Shown here: in pieces, positions 13,201 through 23,983 of the stretch
How the letters are laid out: the number at the start of each line of letters is the position of its first letter
How positions within the stretch are numbered: the stretch's first letter is position 1
DNA from: Piper betle
Lineage: Eukaryota > Streptophyta > Magnoliopsida > Piperales > Piperaceae
Length of the DNA stretch: 64,000 bases
Reading direction: 5' to 3'
Assembly: GCA_033002965.1 (NCBI GenBank)
Contig: JAURVB010013637.1
Span: 1-64,000, forward strand
Program-made: the position numbers and the translations under genes
Notes under the pieces: model-generated
Database searches by the model: none
What the model saw: only the letters and a program-made list of their open reading frames with translations
Told to the model about the DNA's origin: nothing

Positions 13201-14221
13201 CTTTTGCTAAATTTCTCAATTTCTACTTTATCCCCAGTCTGTAAATCAAAGTTTGGTTAAAATATATATATACATAAAAAAAAACCAATAAAAGAAATGA
13301 GGTAGAAACAAAGGCCAATGTCATGAACCTCTATTGCACTAGCTAAATCTTCAGTTGCATCAACTCTTTTTGAAGACCTAAATAAATAAATGGATATAAG
13401 AAACTAGCATGAATTAGATTTGTGACGATAAACCATTCTCCACGACCAATAGGCATTATATATAGGAAATAAGAAGGAAAAAGAAAAAGACGCAAGTGTG
13501 TACCGCTTTGCAAGTTCTTGTTTCTTCAAGTCCGGAGGCGTTCCATCAAAAACATATCTGATAGTAGAAATATTAATAAATATATATGAACAAAACGGGT
13601 TAATAAATAAGAAACTTGGAGAAACCTAAAAAGCGAAAAAAATGAATGATATATTACACGGGCTTTATTCCAGCTTCTAGCAGCCGAATCGTTCTAAAAA
13701 ACATTCCCTGTAAGTGACTGGACCATAAGGAAAAATTTAGCCACAGGCAAACGGGAAAAAAAATTGTAATATCCCTTAAAAACATTGACAGGGTAGACAG
13801 ATCTATTAATATATAAAGCAAAATAATAATAATAATAATAATAATAAAGACCTCGTAACTTCTCCCGCTTCATTGGTTAGAATTTCAGTTCCGCTCCGAC
13901 CAACCACAATCTATGTGGAAACAAAAAAAAGGTTTAATAAAACACAAAAGAAGTAAAAAAAAAGCAAGAGGAAGATTGAATGGAGGGGTAGTTGGAGTAC
14001 AAGAAACTGATAAATGCTCATGCTGGCATCAATTGCGATCTTGCGGCCAAAGTAGGTTTCGAATTTCTGTTCTCGCATGCATCGCGGAGCATTATCGGCA
14101 AGCAGCTTCGTCAAACCCTAAAAAAGCAAGAGGTGGAAGAGGAAGGTGAAAAACATACACACACACACACAACAACAACAAAAAACGAAAACAAAGGATA
14201 GGGGTTTACCTTAATCCCCAT
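7299..14221 (-). CDS. FEN1: Flap endonuclease 1 (FEN1), 17 coding exons, complete
   Basis: FEN1 cuts 5' flaps during Okazaki fragment maturation and long-patch base excision repair in the nucleus. Exons in coding order: 14210-14221, 14001-14117, 13852-13910, 13658-13717, 13504-13557, 13329-13377, 13191-13238, 12895-12960, 12739-12789, 12528-12647, 12361-12445, 10808-10889, 10609-10723, 10476-10532, 10178-10224, 10051-10105, 7299-7385. They total 1164 nt, 387 residues plus TAA, normal for plants. Metal ligands are all present: D34 (AIDAS), D87 (VFDG), E159 and E161 (SEAEAQCA), D180 and D182 (SEDMDS), D234 (GCDYC). The PCNA-binding box QGRLESFF is at 339-346, followed by a lysine-rich tail on the last exon. 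The first exon holds only four codons, MGIK, fixed by the family N terminus. The intron after exon 14 has a GC donor. No frame break was found, so the gene looks functional. Confidence 0.95.
7386..10050 (-). other. Oversized last intron of FEN1 (2.66 kb)
   Basis: This intron separates the exon carrying the PCNA-binding box from the last, lysine-rich exon. Donor (AAG|GTTTGT, read on the minus strand) and acceptor (ACAG|ACG) are canonical and phase 0. Most of it is AT-rich, but 8590-9010 is clearly GC-richer and free of long A/T runs, which suggests an inserted block of unknown origin. A 31-bp tandem repeat lies at 9260-9358. I recognise no transposon ends in it. Confidence 0.7.
9260..9358. repeat. 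31-bp tandem repeat, about 3 units
   Basis: Units start at 9260, 9291 and 9322, with the first bases of a fourth at 9353. Each begins CATATA and ends TTGTGACAAA. Copies differ at only a few positions, so the array is fairly young. It lies inside the last intron of FEN1. Confidence 0.85.
11299..11608 (-). mobile_element. Small TRIM-type retroelement in a FEN1 intron
   Basis: Two related direct repeats, 11299-11361 and 11542-11608, start with TG and end in TTACTTCAACA. Just inside the right repeat, at 11518-11530, is GGCTCTGATACCA, the reverse complement of a primer-binding site for initiator tRNA-Met. Terminal repeats, a tRNA-Met primer site and no coding capacity define a terminal-repeat retrotransposon in miniature. 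Its primer site places its 5' end on the right, the same strand as FEN1. No clean target duplication is left. Confidence 0.6.
13829..13848. repeat. AAT microsatellite in a FEN1 intron
   Basis: A short run of ATA/AAT units next to the donor side of FEN1 coding exon 3. It is a simple repeat with no further feature. Confidence 0.8.
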
Positions 14222-14410
14222 GGAAATGGAAAAAGTGTTGAGACGAGAGAAGAGATGAGGAGGGAATCGGTGTGTCGGCCGGTGGCTGCTGCTGGAGACA
14301 GAGGAGGACTGAGGACAGCGGCGGCGGGTAAGTAGAGGGAGATGGAGAGGGACGGCTGGTGTCAAAGAGGAGACGATGATGGGCATCCTATTTTGCGGGT
14401 TTGCTTCCAA
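14222..14410 (-). promoter_or_regulatory. FEN1 5' UTR and proximal promoter
   Basis: Directly upstream of the FEN1 start is a stretch that is GC-richer than its surroundings (about 14260-14350), then an abrupt change to AT-rich DNA beyond 14420. On the coding strand TTTCCCGCG-type sequence appears at about 14413-14420, resembling an E2F site, which would suit an S-phase gene. No TATA box is evident. The transcription start cannot be placed. Confidence 0.4.
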
Positions 14411-14420
14411 ATTTCCCGCG

Positions 14421-15950
14421 TTTTATATGCCTCCTTTTTTTCTTTTTAAGACGTCTAATTTTTTTGTTTTTAGAAAGATAATAATTAATCATAATTGATT
14501 ATGAGACCAAACGCGCTAATTGACCATCGACTAACAGATTGTTTTTAATTAAACAGGACATAATTGATAAAAGTTTAGTTCACATAATAAGAAAAATAAT
14601 TAAAATTTTGATTTATTTAATTAAAAATATAAATGATAATGTCAGAAAGATTACCATAATCTATTTATCGACTTAACTCAATATTATTTAATTATTTTAT
14701 ATATAATCATAAAAGTCATTTCTAATTTAGCATTGATCTCATAATTTTTAATTGTTAAAATATTAATTTGATAATTTTATTTATTTTATATTATTTATTT
14801 ACTAACATCATAATTTTTAATACCAAATTAATATAATTTAGGTTGTAGGAATATTTTATATTTTGTGAATAAGGTAGTATTTAAAATAATTTAATTTTTA
14901 ACCAATTTAATAAAATTAAGTTTATAATATATAATTTTTAACCTATTTAACTATAGTTTAACTTATCAACGGTTGACAAAAATAATGAAAGTTTAGTTAC
15001 TAAAGAACTTTATAAACTTAAGTAATAGCTTGATTATGATAGAAATTTTTAAAATAGTAAATGATTATGACAATGTTATTGACCAAACCTTAACCGACCC
15101 ATTTACAACCTCGTTAATAAATAAACAAATACCTATTACTAAAATTTTAAAATTATGATTAATATAATATTTAATATATAATGATTTGATGATGGCTCAT
15201 CAATCTTCCAACGTCTTAGCACTCTTTCAATATGGAAAGCCATGGTGTAGCCTACAAGTTGAGTTGAATGTCAGGTAGTTCCACCTAGAGCATAACTCGA
15301 AACAACTTAAAAATAAAAGGGAAATACAAGCCTAATCATAAAGGGCTTCTTTTATTATTATTCCCGATCTCAAGCATAATTCAAGCACATGACTGTGGCC
15401 CAAGGCCGGGCCTGTCGTTCCTTCTTCTTCTGCCTCTCCCTCCTGGACCTACCCCTCCTTCCCTCTTCCTTTTCTTTTGTTACATCGTCTACCCATCTCT
15501 CCTTCCATTCTATGCATGATGTCATCAACAACACTGCTTTGATTAACAATAATGCCTTGTTATTTGTCGTGATCCGGTATAAGCTATATATAATCTCCAT
15601 TGTCGACTTCCTTTGCACAACCAACTGCACCTACTGTATGGCCCCTAACTTCGCCTTGCTCACAACCTCATAAACTTAATTTTAGTCATATTTTTTTGTA
15701 TAGATTGTATGATATTACTCCCACCTTTGTCATGTTGAAATTGAGAAATTGAAAAGACCCTATTTTTTAACAAATTCGTCAATATGAACATTCAATCCTA
15801 ATATAGTTGATAATGAACCAGCGGTAGCACCTCACAAGTTTTGATGCGGTTAATTGTGATGAAGAGATAATTTTTTGGGCTTAGATGCCTTGGATGTTGT
15901 GTGTTTACTTTATTTTTTGTGTGTATATATTTAGTACTTGTAACATGTTA
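14421..15950. other. AT-rich intergenic stretch
   Basis: 14430-15180 is strongly AT-rich with no recognisable element. 15380-15480 is a pyrimidine-rich run of CT-type low complexity. Nothing here resembles a protein family on either strand. Confidence 0.5.
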
Positions 15951-15951
15951 C

Positions 15952-16602
15952 TATGATAACTCTCAACATTAGTCCCACATTCAATAAGTACCAAGGTAAG
16001 ATCTAGTATATTAGTTGAAGTGTGTTTACAAATCTTCAATGTGTTAATCATTTTGAAAGTTTGCCTTGGTCTATTAATTTGTACTTGAACCAATTGGTAT
16101 AGTTTGTATCAAGTCCAACCTAGAACCATATTAGATGATGGACATAACTAGATTGTGGTAAACCCATATGCCAAGGAAAAAAGCTTAAAGATGAGATTTC
16201 TTAAGGTGGGTGAAGAGTGGATCAAGTCCAACCTTGGATCATATTAGATGGTTGACATAACTACATTGTTGTAAACTCATGATTTGTGGAAAAGAATTTT
16301 GAAGATGAGATTTAAAGTGCGTGGATTGTGATATTTTCAAAATTAGTCTCACATGTACTATCAAGATCTAGCATATTAGCAAGAGATTATACCATGCTAA
16401 AGAAATATTAGCTAAGATTGATCTATGAGTCAAATGATGATAACAAGTGTGAGAACCTTTTCAATTTAGTTTTACATCTAATATTTATTGGGGAAATATC
16501 TTATTTATAAGTGAGAATAAACTATAGATTTTTAACTTCGGTTAACAACTTTTGAAGAGATGACTTAACCTATTAATTTGCACTTTGGGTTGGGTCGTTA
16601 CA
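15952..16602 (+). mobile_element. Decayed TRIM element, plus orientation
   Basis: The right repeat, 16448-16602, begins TGTGAG and ends GGGTCGTTACA. It aligns by eye with the reverse complement of the terminal repeats of the two intact TRIMs at 57449-57908 and 58435-58897. A more diverged repeat lies at about 15952-16090, followed by a worn primer-site-like GTATCAAGTCC at about 16107. A further partial copy is near 16340-16410. No target duplication could be read, so this is an old copy. Confidence 0.5.
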
Positions 16603-16605
16603 AAT

Positions 16606-17229
16606 AGTTGCAAAAATCGGTTGATTCCACTCTGAATCAGCCTATTTAAATCGGATCGGAAATTTTCCTATTCAAAAAACTAAATAAATTGGTCTTCGTA
16701 CAAATCAGTTCGTGAATCAGTCGAATGGAGCCGATTCGAGCCGATTTTGGAATCGGCCGATTTGAACCAATTCTGGACAGGGACGGGGGATGACCGGGCG
16801 GGCACAAAAGGGGGTGGTAGGGCGGGGCCGGTGGGGGTAGGCGGGGCGGAGCCAGTGGGGAGGTGGGGTGGGGGCGACGGCAAGGGGGGCAGGGGGAGGC
16901 AGTGGTGGCGAGGGGGAAGGAGTGGCGGCGGGTTGGGGAAAGAATCAGGGAAAGAAATAGTTGGTGGCATTCTTGTAATTAAAAGTTGACATGAATCAGA
17001 CTTGAGTCGAAAATAATAACTAACTCTAAATAATTTTAAAAAAATCCAAAAAACTATAAAATAAATACCATAAAAGATAATACACACCATAATATCAAAA
17101 TAACATCAAAAGGGCACGTTCTATAACTAATAACCCACCGATTTTGACCGATTCAAGTGAACCAATTCTTATCCGATTCAATGACTCCCTTCCAATCCGA
17201 TTTAACGTCCGATTCCGATTTTTGCAAGT
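16606..17229. mobile_element. Inverted-repeat element enclosing an LTR fragment
   Basis: The left end reads TTGCAAAAATCGG at about 16609 and the right end is its inverted copy, CCGATTTTTGCAA, at about 17213-17226. Both arms are rich in CGATTC/GAATCG motifs. Between them, from about 16780 to 17140, lies a reverse-strand piece of the 2.8-kb LTR family: a G-rich part, then the TTGTAATTAA..TTGAC junction and AATAACCCACC. Either an LTR landed in a MITE-like element and was trimmed, or the element captured LTR sequence. A target duplication was not found. Confidence 0.45.
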
Positions 17230-17488
17230 ATGGACTGGGCTAAGGACATTGGTTAAGTTATTGGTCACGGGCCAAAGAAGTCACTTGGGCTAGGGCTAAC
17301 AACGGGCCAAAGAAGTCAGTTGAGTTCATTGTCCCTAGGGTAGAGGGTTTTATTACAAGTGTCTCTACTACTTTCTTGGTGCTGATTTGTGGTCTTTTAG
17401 ATGTTGAACATTGATGAGTAAGCTCCATTAGAATTGACAAATGATAATCTATTGGTACAGATTCTAACAACACTTCAAGGGTTAGCAC
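17230..17488. other. Short non-coding stretch
   Basis: No gene or repeat end is recognisable. It ends with AGCAC at 17484-17488, the left target duplication of the solo LTR that follows. Confidence 0.4.
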
Positions 17489-20400
17489 TATAAAACCCGT
17501 GACTTAAGTCAGAGTTTTACATTAGCAAACTAGTCAGTTCAATCGTCGATTTGAGTCGAGTCAGTTTCATGGCCCACGTGCTGAGTTGAAGCAACCGTGT
17601 GTTATGAGCGATGAGGATCAAGAGTACCTAAGTATATGATGGTAACTTAAAAAAGATGATGAGAAATGAGTTATCAAATTATATGACAGTTTGCAGTTAT
17701 TTTTTTTATGTATTTGATTGTATAATTATTGTTAGGCCGAATAACTTATTACAATGTGTTATATAGCTGTTTGGGTGGGTTATATTTGTTATAGAACTTG
17801 TCATTTTGATGTTATGTTATGTATTATATTTTATAGGATTATTCCATATTTTTCTGGATTTTTTTGAATATATTAGGAGTTAGTTATTATTTTCTGATCG
17901 AGTTGGAGTTGAGTCAACTTTTAATCACGAAATTACCACTGAAATCCTCACCCCAACACTTCCTCCCCTAACCCCGATTGCTGCTCCCTCCTTGTTGTTG
18001 ACACCTCCTCCGGTCGTTGGACCACTGTTGCCTCCACCGGAGCTTCGACGAGTCGCCCCCAGCCTTCCCACCCAACGCTCAGCCTCCACGACGATTCACT
18101 GCCATGCTATCGTGCTAATTTAATGCCGGCTGCGGCGCTCTACTACTGCAGTGTCACTGAAGCCCTTCCCCTCAACCTAGACAAGCTTTCCCCCACACTC
18201 AGCGCCGTCGCCAAGACCGACCAAACAATTGAACAAGCCGACCGACCACGGCCGACTCATTGCTACCACTACTGTCCTCACCACCACCATAGTTAGGTCG
18301 AGCTAGCCAAGCCTGTGCCGACCCATAGCTCTAATTGTCTTGCTAAAAAAGTTGCCAAAAAGCCACCAAAAAACTACTAGAAATTGCTGAAAAATCGTTG
18401 AAAACAGCTAAAAAATTGGATTTACTGAAATTCATCGAAAATCGCTAGATTTTCACTGAATTTGCCAAGCTGAACCCGTTAAAACTTCAGATGCCATCGA
18501 GTGCCTAATTCTAGTCTAGAACCTTGAGACAAACTCTAGTCGTAGCTAATTGCCGACGATGCAAGGTATAATGAACTTTGACCTAATTACTTGAAAGTGA
18601 TAATTATTATCACAACATGATAGGATTGATTGATTGATATGTTAAATATTTTATTATAAATAAGAATGAATTGCGTAATTTGAATTGTATTAAAATAAAT
18701 GCTAAGAAACTAATTAAGTTAATTAAGCAGTATTGTTAACCAAATGCAACGTAGCCTAGAAAATCTTGATATGAATTGATGCATGTGACTTGATGTGAGT
18801 GTGATATAGGATGTGTGAATGCATCATAGCATGCGTTAGCTTTTAGTTTTGATGTGTGGGTACAAAGAGCTCGCCGCCTAAGTGCATGGACACAATTGGA
18901 GCTTCTCCTACGTCTATTTAGAACTCGCTTCTTGTTTGACTCCTTTACTCTATCGTGATTTATTTTTAACATGTAAGTGGATGTATTGAGTGGTGGATTT
19001 ATTGTATCCCACTCCACACGGGCTATTTAGTTGTGTGAATTTTTGGATGACCCTCGAGGATGAGATCCCTTGAGTTTGTTTTTGAAAACTCAGATCTAGA
19101 TCACGATATCTTTAAGCCTACTATATTATAATTCATACCTAGACCTATGTACATGTAGTTTTCTCAAGTTTTCCATTGAGATGTGAGACAAGGGAAAATC
19201 GACTCACATGGTATGCGCGTGGGCTCGTGGCAGTCAAAGCGGGCTTTGAATTGTTGAGCGAGCCGTTACATTCGCGAGGGATCCTGACAATTCCACATTT
19301 GATTTCCTCAAACCTAGAGATGCGTGGAGGATTACTATAATGCAACACATGTCTAAACTTGTGATTTCAAAGGGTACTGAAGGTGCATGCCTAAGAGTAC
19401 TCGGCCTTTGTGCTCAAGGCTAGGAGTAATTCAAAAGATGTAAAGGGCTGAATGAAAAGAAATTGATTTTCTTGCACGAGGGATAATTTTAAAGTTGCCA
19501 AGGAATGAGATGAGATAGAATGAGAGCCGAGGCTAATGGCTTCTAATTAGTGCCCTTATGAGAGGTTCTATGAAAAAGTATATGACTGTTTTCATGTAAC
19601 TTTGCCAGTTTGTTTATTAGTTATTTCTAGACCTGTAACACTCGTTACTGACATTTTTGTAAAACCCGTGATTCGAGTCAGGGTTTTATACTCTGTAAAT
19701 TTCAAAATACGTGTACCAAGTCGAGACCGGTCTTGTGTTATGAACCATGAGAGTCATGTGTGCCCAAGTATATGATGATAACGCCAGTAAGACAACAACA
19801 GAATAAGTTATCAGAATATATGACAATATGCTAGATTTTTTCTTTATTTATTTTAATTAAATCGTAGAATTATTTTTAGGCCTAATAACGTATTAGGACG
19901 CGTTAGAGGCAGTTTGGGTGGGTTATTAGTTATATAGCATGTTATTGATGAGTATTATATTTTATAGGATTTTAATTACAAGTTAGTATTATTTTTGACT
20001 CGTATCGGAGTCGAGTCAAGATTTAATTACAAAACGACCATTCAATTTTTTTAGACGACCATTCATTTTTCTAAACGACCATTTATTTTTTTAGACGACC
20101 ATTCGTTTTTCTAAACAACCATTCATTTTTCTAAATGACCATTCATTTTCTCACCTTGACATCTATATATATTCCACACTTTTGTCATTTAGCCACCATT
20201 ATCTTTCTCACTCAACTTTCTTCTTCTTTTTCTTCCATCTTCCTCACAATCCTCACTTGAGCCAGCCACAACCTTGTCGCCGTCACCGTGTGACTAACAA
20301 TTAGGTATAAAATTTTATCTGATTTAATTATTTAAAATTTATATTTATTAGAACAACATGCTAGGATTGATTATCTGTTGTGATAAATATTTGATTGTGA

Positions 20401-22463
20401 ATGAAGTGATGATTTGCATGATTTGATTGATAGTTAGTGATCTAATTAAGTAAAGTAAATTTGAGCATGCTTATTGACTGCAATATAACTTAGAAAAATA
20501 TAACAAAATTGGTATGAATAGGATGAGTTAGAGTTAATTTTACATTTATGATTGTTTGACTATTGTTAGATGATGATTGCATTGTATGTGTGATATTCAT
20601 GATGAGTTTGATGCATCATTCAGTTAGTGAGCATTAGCTTTTAGATTTGATGTGTAGGTATGGAGTAAGAACTCACCGCTTAGGACTCGCTTCTACCAGT
20701 TAGGTATGGAGTAAGAACTCACCGCTTAGGCGGAGGACACAGTTAGAACTTCTACCAGGTCCGTTAGGACTCGCTTCTAGTTTTATTTCTATATTCTATC
20801 GTGTGTTATTTTCGAATATATTTTCGAAAACAAGATCCACCACAAGTTACCTTCGGGCCTATTATATAAATTCCTTCTCAGGCCTATATATAGTTTTATC
20901 TAGTTTTCAGTGAGACGAGAGATGAGAAATTTCACAACCGTGCTACGCGAGCGGATACGTGCTTGTCAAAACGGGCTCTGGAACTGGTGAGCGTCCACTC
21001 CATTCCCGAGGGATCCTGAAAACTCCACCTTTTAGTTCCTCAAACTCGAAGAAGTGTGGAGGTTTACGAGTACTACTGTGCAGTGCATGTCTAGACTTGT
21101 GGTTCAAAAGGTACTAAAGGCGACTGTCTGAGAGTACTTAGTCTTTGTGCTCAAGGCTAGGAGAATTATGGAGGTAAGGAGAGAGCTTATGATATACTAG
21201 TAGTCTTGAGGGACCAGCAAATAAAATGAGAAAATCAGTAGTAGCAGAATAGCAAGTTCAGGATGCTACCAGGTTTACAGCCCAGTGGCTCCTCAATAGG
21301 TGTCCTTCAGAGAGTTCACGATGAGTATATAAATGTTTTCTTTCAGATGAGAGTTTGCTCTCATAGCCAGTTTGATATTAGTTAAATTTTTGGACCAGTA
21401 ACACTCGTTACTGACGTGTTTTTATAATATATGTAAGTGATGATTAGGAGTAGAGCCAGTATGGACAGAGGAGCAGTGACGTCTCTTGCATACAAACATG
21501 TCAGACAATAGAATGTTAATATTTTATTGATGTTGTTAATATATTGAGAATGATATGTTGTAATGTAAGGTATGATAAGATAATGTGATATGATAGTTGA
21601 TTCAGTAGCAGAATTTCTAATTGTAATATTTGAATACCTATGTTTTAGTAAAATATGTTTAGATATTAAATATGTACAACAAGGCTGAGAATTAGAATGC
21701 ACAAATGGGTCAAGATCCAATCCAGTTAGGTAAGATGAAGATAAATCAGCAGTTGAGTCGATACTCAATACAGAAATGAATTATATAGTTGAAAAAATTT
21801 ATTGTGTGAATGTTTTATTAATTATCTATATACAAATACATGTTGATTTGACAGGGTGGCCCTTATTGTACTTTTAAGGAAAACTCAAGTTCGTCTTATT
21901 TTACGAATTTTTATCGATTTTTTATCGTAGTTATTTTGGTATGCAAATTGGTTGTCATGTCATCTATGTAATAGCATGTTAGGTTTATTTTTGTGCATTC
22001 ATCCATGTAGAGTGATAGACGTCTTCCATTTTGAGACACTGAGAGTAAATCCATGGGAGTTGGGTTTAGGTTGCCGACCTAACTAGGACCAGTGACATTC
22101 CGCTTCGGTTCCAGATTATGAACAAGATTTGGGGTGTTACAGTTTTTGTATTATATATATATGTGAGAATCTAGAGGACTGAACACTGTCGGGACTGTGG
22201 AGGAGCAACAATGCAACTTGCACTCATGTACCTGTCGAGGCTGAATGAGAACGTGATTTGATGAATTGTTGTGAATGGAGGGGTAGATGAATGTCTTAAT
22301 GTCTGATTGCATGAGATGATTTGTGTGTGTCATATGATTATAATTTGAATTGAACAAGATAAGCTAATGGGGTCGAGACCCGAATCAAGATGAAGAAAAA
22401 TGATGATAATTGAAATGTTGAGAGAAAAACATCATGTTTTTATATGTTTTCCACTGTTAATGT

Positions 22464-22494
<31 letters not shown>

Positions 22495-22803
22495 TTCTAT
22501 TGATAGGGTGGTCCCTATTACACTTTTAGGAGAGACACTATCCAGTTTGTTTTAAAAATAGCTATTTTCTTTGAACTTTTCACGTGTTTATTTTGTTTTG
22601 AAAGTGATTGCATATCATAGCATGTATTTGGAACCATGATAACACCTAAACATCTCATCCATGCATTGATGGCTTGTGTCACCATTTTGAGACGTTGAGG
22701 TTAGATCAAAGTTGGCTTAACTAAATCAAATAGATTAGCGAACTGTTAGATCACTAGTAGAATTTTTGGCCTAGTTCTCTAGTGAACCAAAACGGTGTAT
22801 TAA
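17489..22803 (+). mobile_element. Solo LTR A1, split by a nested copy
   Basis: The left end is a worn TATAAAACCCGTGAC (family form TGTAAAACCC) and the right end a worn form of GGTGTTACA at 22803. A perfect 5-bp duplication AGCAC lies on both sides (17484-17488 and 22804-22808), the mark of LTR-retrotransposon integration. The element is in two parts, 17489-19658 and 22142-22803, totalling about 2.83 kb, with copy A2 inserted between. No internal coding region lies next to it, so it is a solo LTR left by recombination. Divergence from the other copies makes it one of the older ones. Confidence 0.8.
19659..22141 (+). mobile_element. Solo LTR A2 nested in A1
   Basis: Starts TGTAAAACCCGTGATTC and ends GATTTGGGGTGTTACA, the two diagnostic termini of this family. 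It interrupts A1 within the conserved GTTACTGACGTTTTT segment. The flanks are T-rich on both sides (TTTTT and GTTTT), an imperfect target duplication. It lacks the long GC-rich block of its relatives and has instead a TATA-like CTATATATATTCC at 20161. At 2483 bp it is the shortest copy. Confidence 0.8.
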
Positions 22804-23870
22804 AGCACAATTTTCAAATATAACCCATAGTGCTATTATAGAGGTACTCCTACGACTACCAATTGAATTAGGGTTAGTAGGGGAAATGGAATGTCAAGTT
22901 CGGCAGGTGGTTTGGGTTCTACACCTGAGGAAAACCAAGGCAACAATTAGGAGGAGAGGGGTAATGGAGTTTCACTCATGGTACCAACTAACCTCACACC
23001 GGTTCAACTAGAAGTTCAACGATTAGTCGACGAGGCATATAAGTTCACCATATGTGTCCTCAACGTGTTAGGTATTTCAAGGGTGGTCAAAAGGGTCATT
23101 TAAAAAAGATTGCCAATCCCTTGTTCAAAATAGACAACCAGAGAGGGCTAGAACATCAACACTTCCATCAAAACCCGCTATTGCTTCAACTAATAAGGGG
23201 AAGGTTGGCTTAGATGATGTTGAAGTAATTGAAAATACTAATAATGATCAAGTTGAGTAAGACACTTTTTTGAGCAACATCTACGAAGTAGCTCACAAGA
23301 TAGAAGCAAATATCTTTTGAGGATAAAAGTTCCTAAAGTTGGGAAGGAATGTAAAATCCTGACTAAATATAGACTAGTTAAATTTTCAAGGACAAAAAAT
23401 TTTAAAATTAGGAAGAATGTAAAAATCCTAGTAAAAAAAGACTCGAGTTGGGCTAGTGTTTAACTAGTGAACCACATGGGTAGTTAAGTAGGTCAATGAT
23501 ATAGTTAGAAACCATGTAACTACCTTTAGTAATGATTTATTAACCTTTGTATATAATTCATTGTGATGAAGTTGACATCTGTAAGTGTGAATAAGGGAGT
23601 AATGAAGGGAATTATTCTTATTGTATAACCTTCATCTCTCACTATCTATAAAATGGGATTTAGGATAGACTTTAGGACATCTTATTGCCAAAATTCTCTT
23701 TACTCCCTTCTTGGTGTTTCACCTTTCACCTCCGAACTAGAGTAGCATCAATCGCTTAGAATGAGTTACATATAACTTGTATGAATGTAATTACCCTTAA
23801 TTAGTTATCTTGATCGGCTAAGCAAAGGTAGAGTTTGGATATTTGCGTTTGATTCATATTTGTAACACCC
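22804..23870 (+). mobile_element. Worn Ty3-type gag fragment and flanking LTR-like DNA
   Basis: Around 23069-23115 the plus strand reads FKGGQKGH and then a lysine-rich segment, a decayed form of the gag zinc knuckle CX2CX4HX4C (two cysteines lost). Downstream text in the same reading resembles a proline/serine-rich gag tail (RARTSTLPSKP). 23330-23700 looks like an LTR of another family, with a TATA-like CTATAAAATGGG near 23647. Stops and shifts are frequent. The solo LTR A1 on its left has its own target duplication, so this fragment was there first and is not A1's internal region. Confidence 0.5.
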
Positions 23871-23983
23871 CAAATCCGGTTCATGCTTGTGAACCGAACC
23901 GGCATGTTACAAGCCCCGATTAGGTCGGCTAACTCGAACCTAACTCGTGCGGATCTAATCTCGACGTCTTAAGATGTAGATAC

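Noticed and set aside
22804..23400. Internal region of a full-length retrotransposon with A1 as its LTR
   Set aside because: A1 has its own AGCAC target duplication on both sides, so the gag fragment is older resident DNA.
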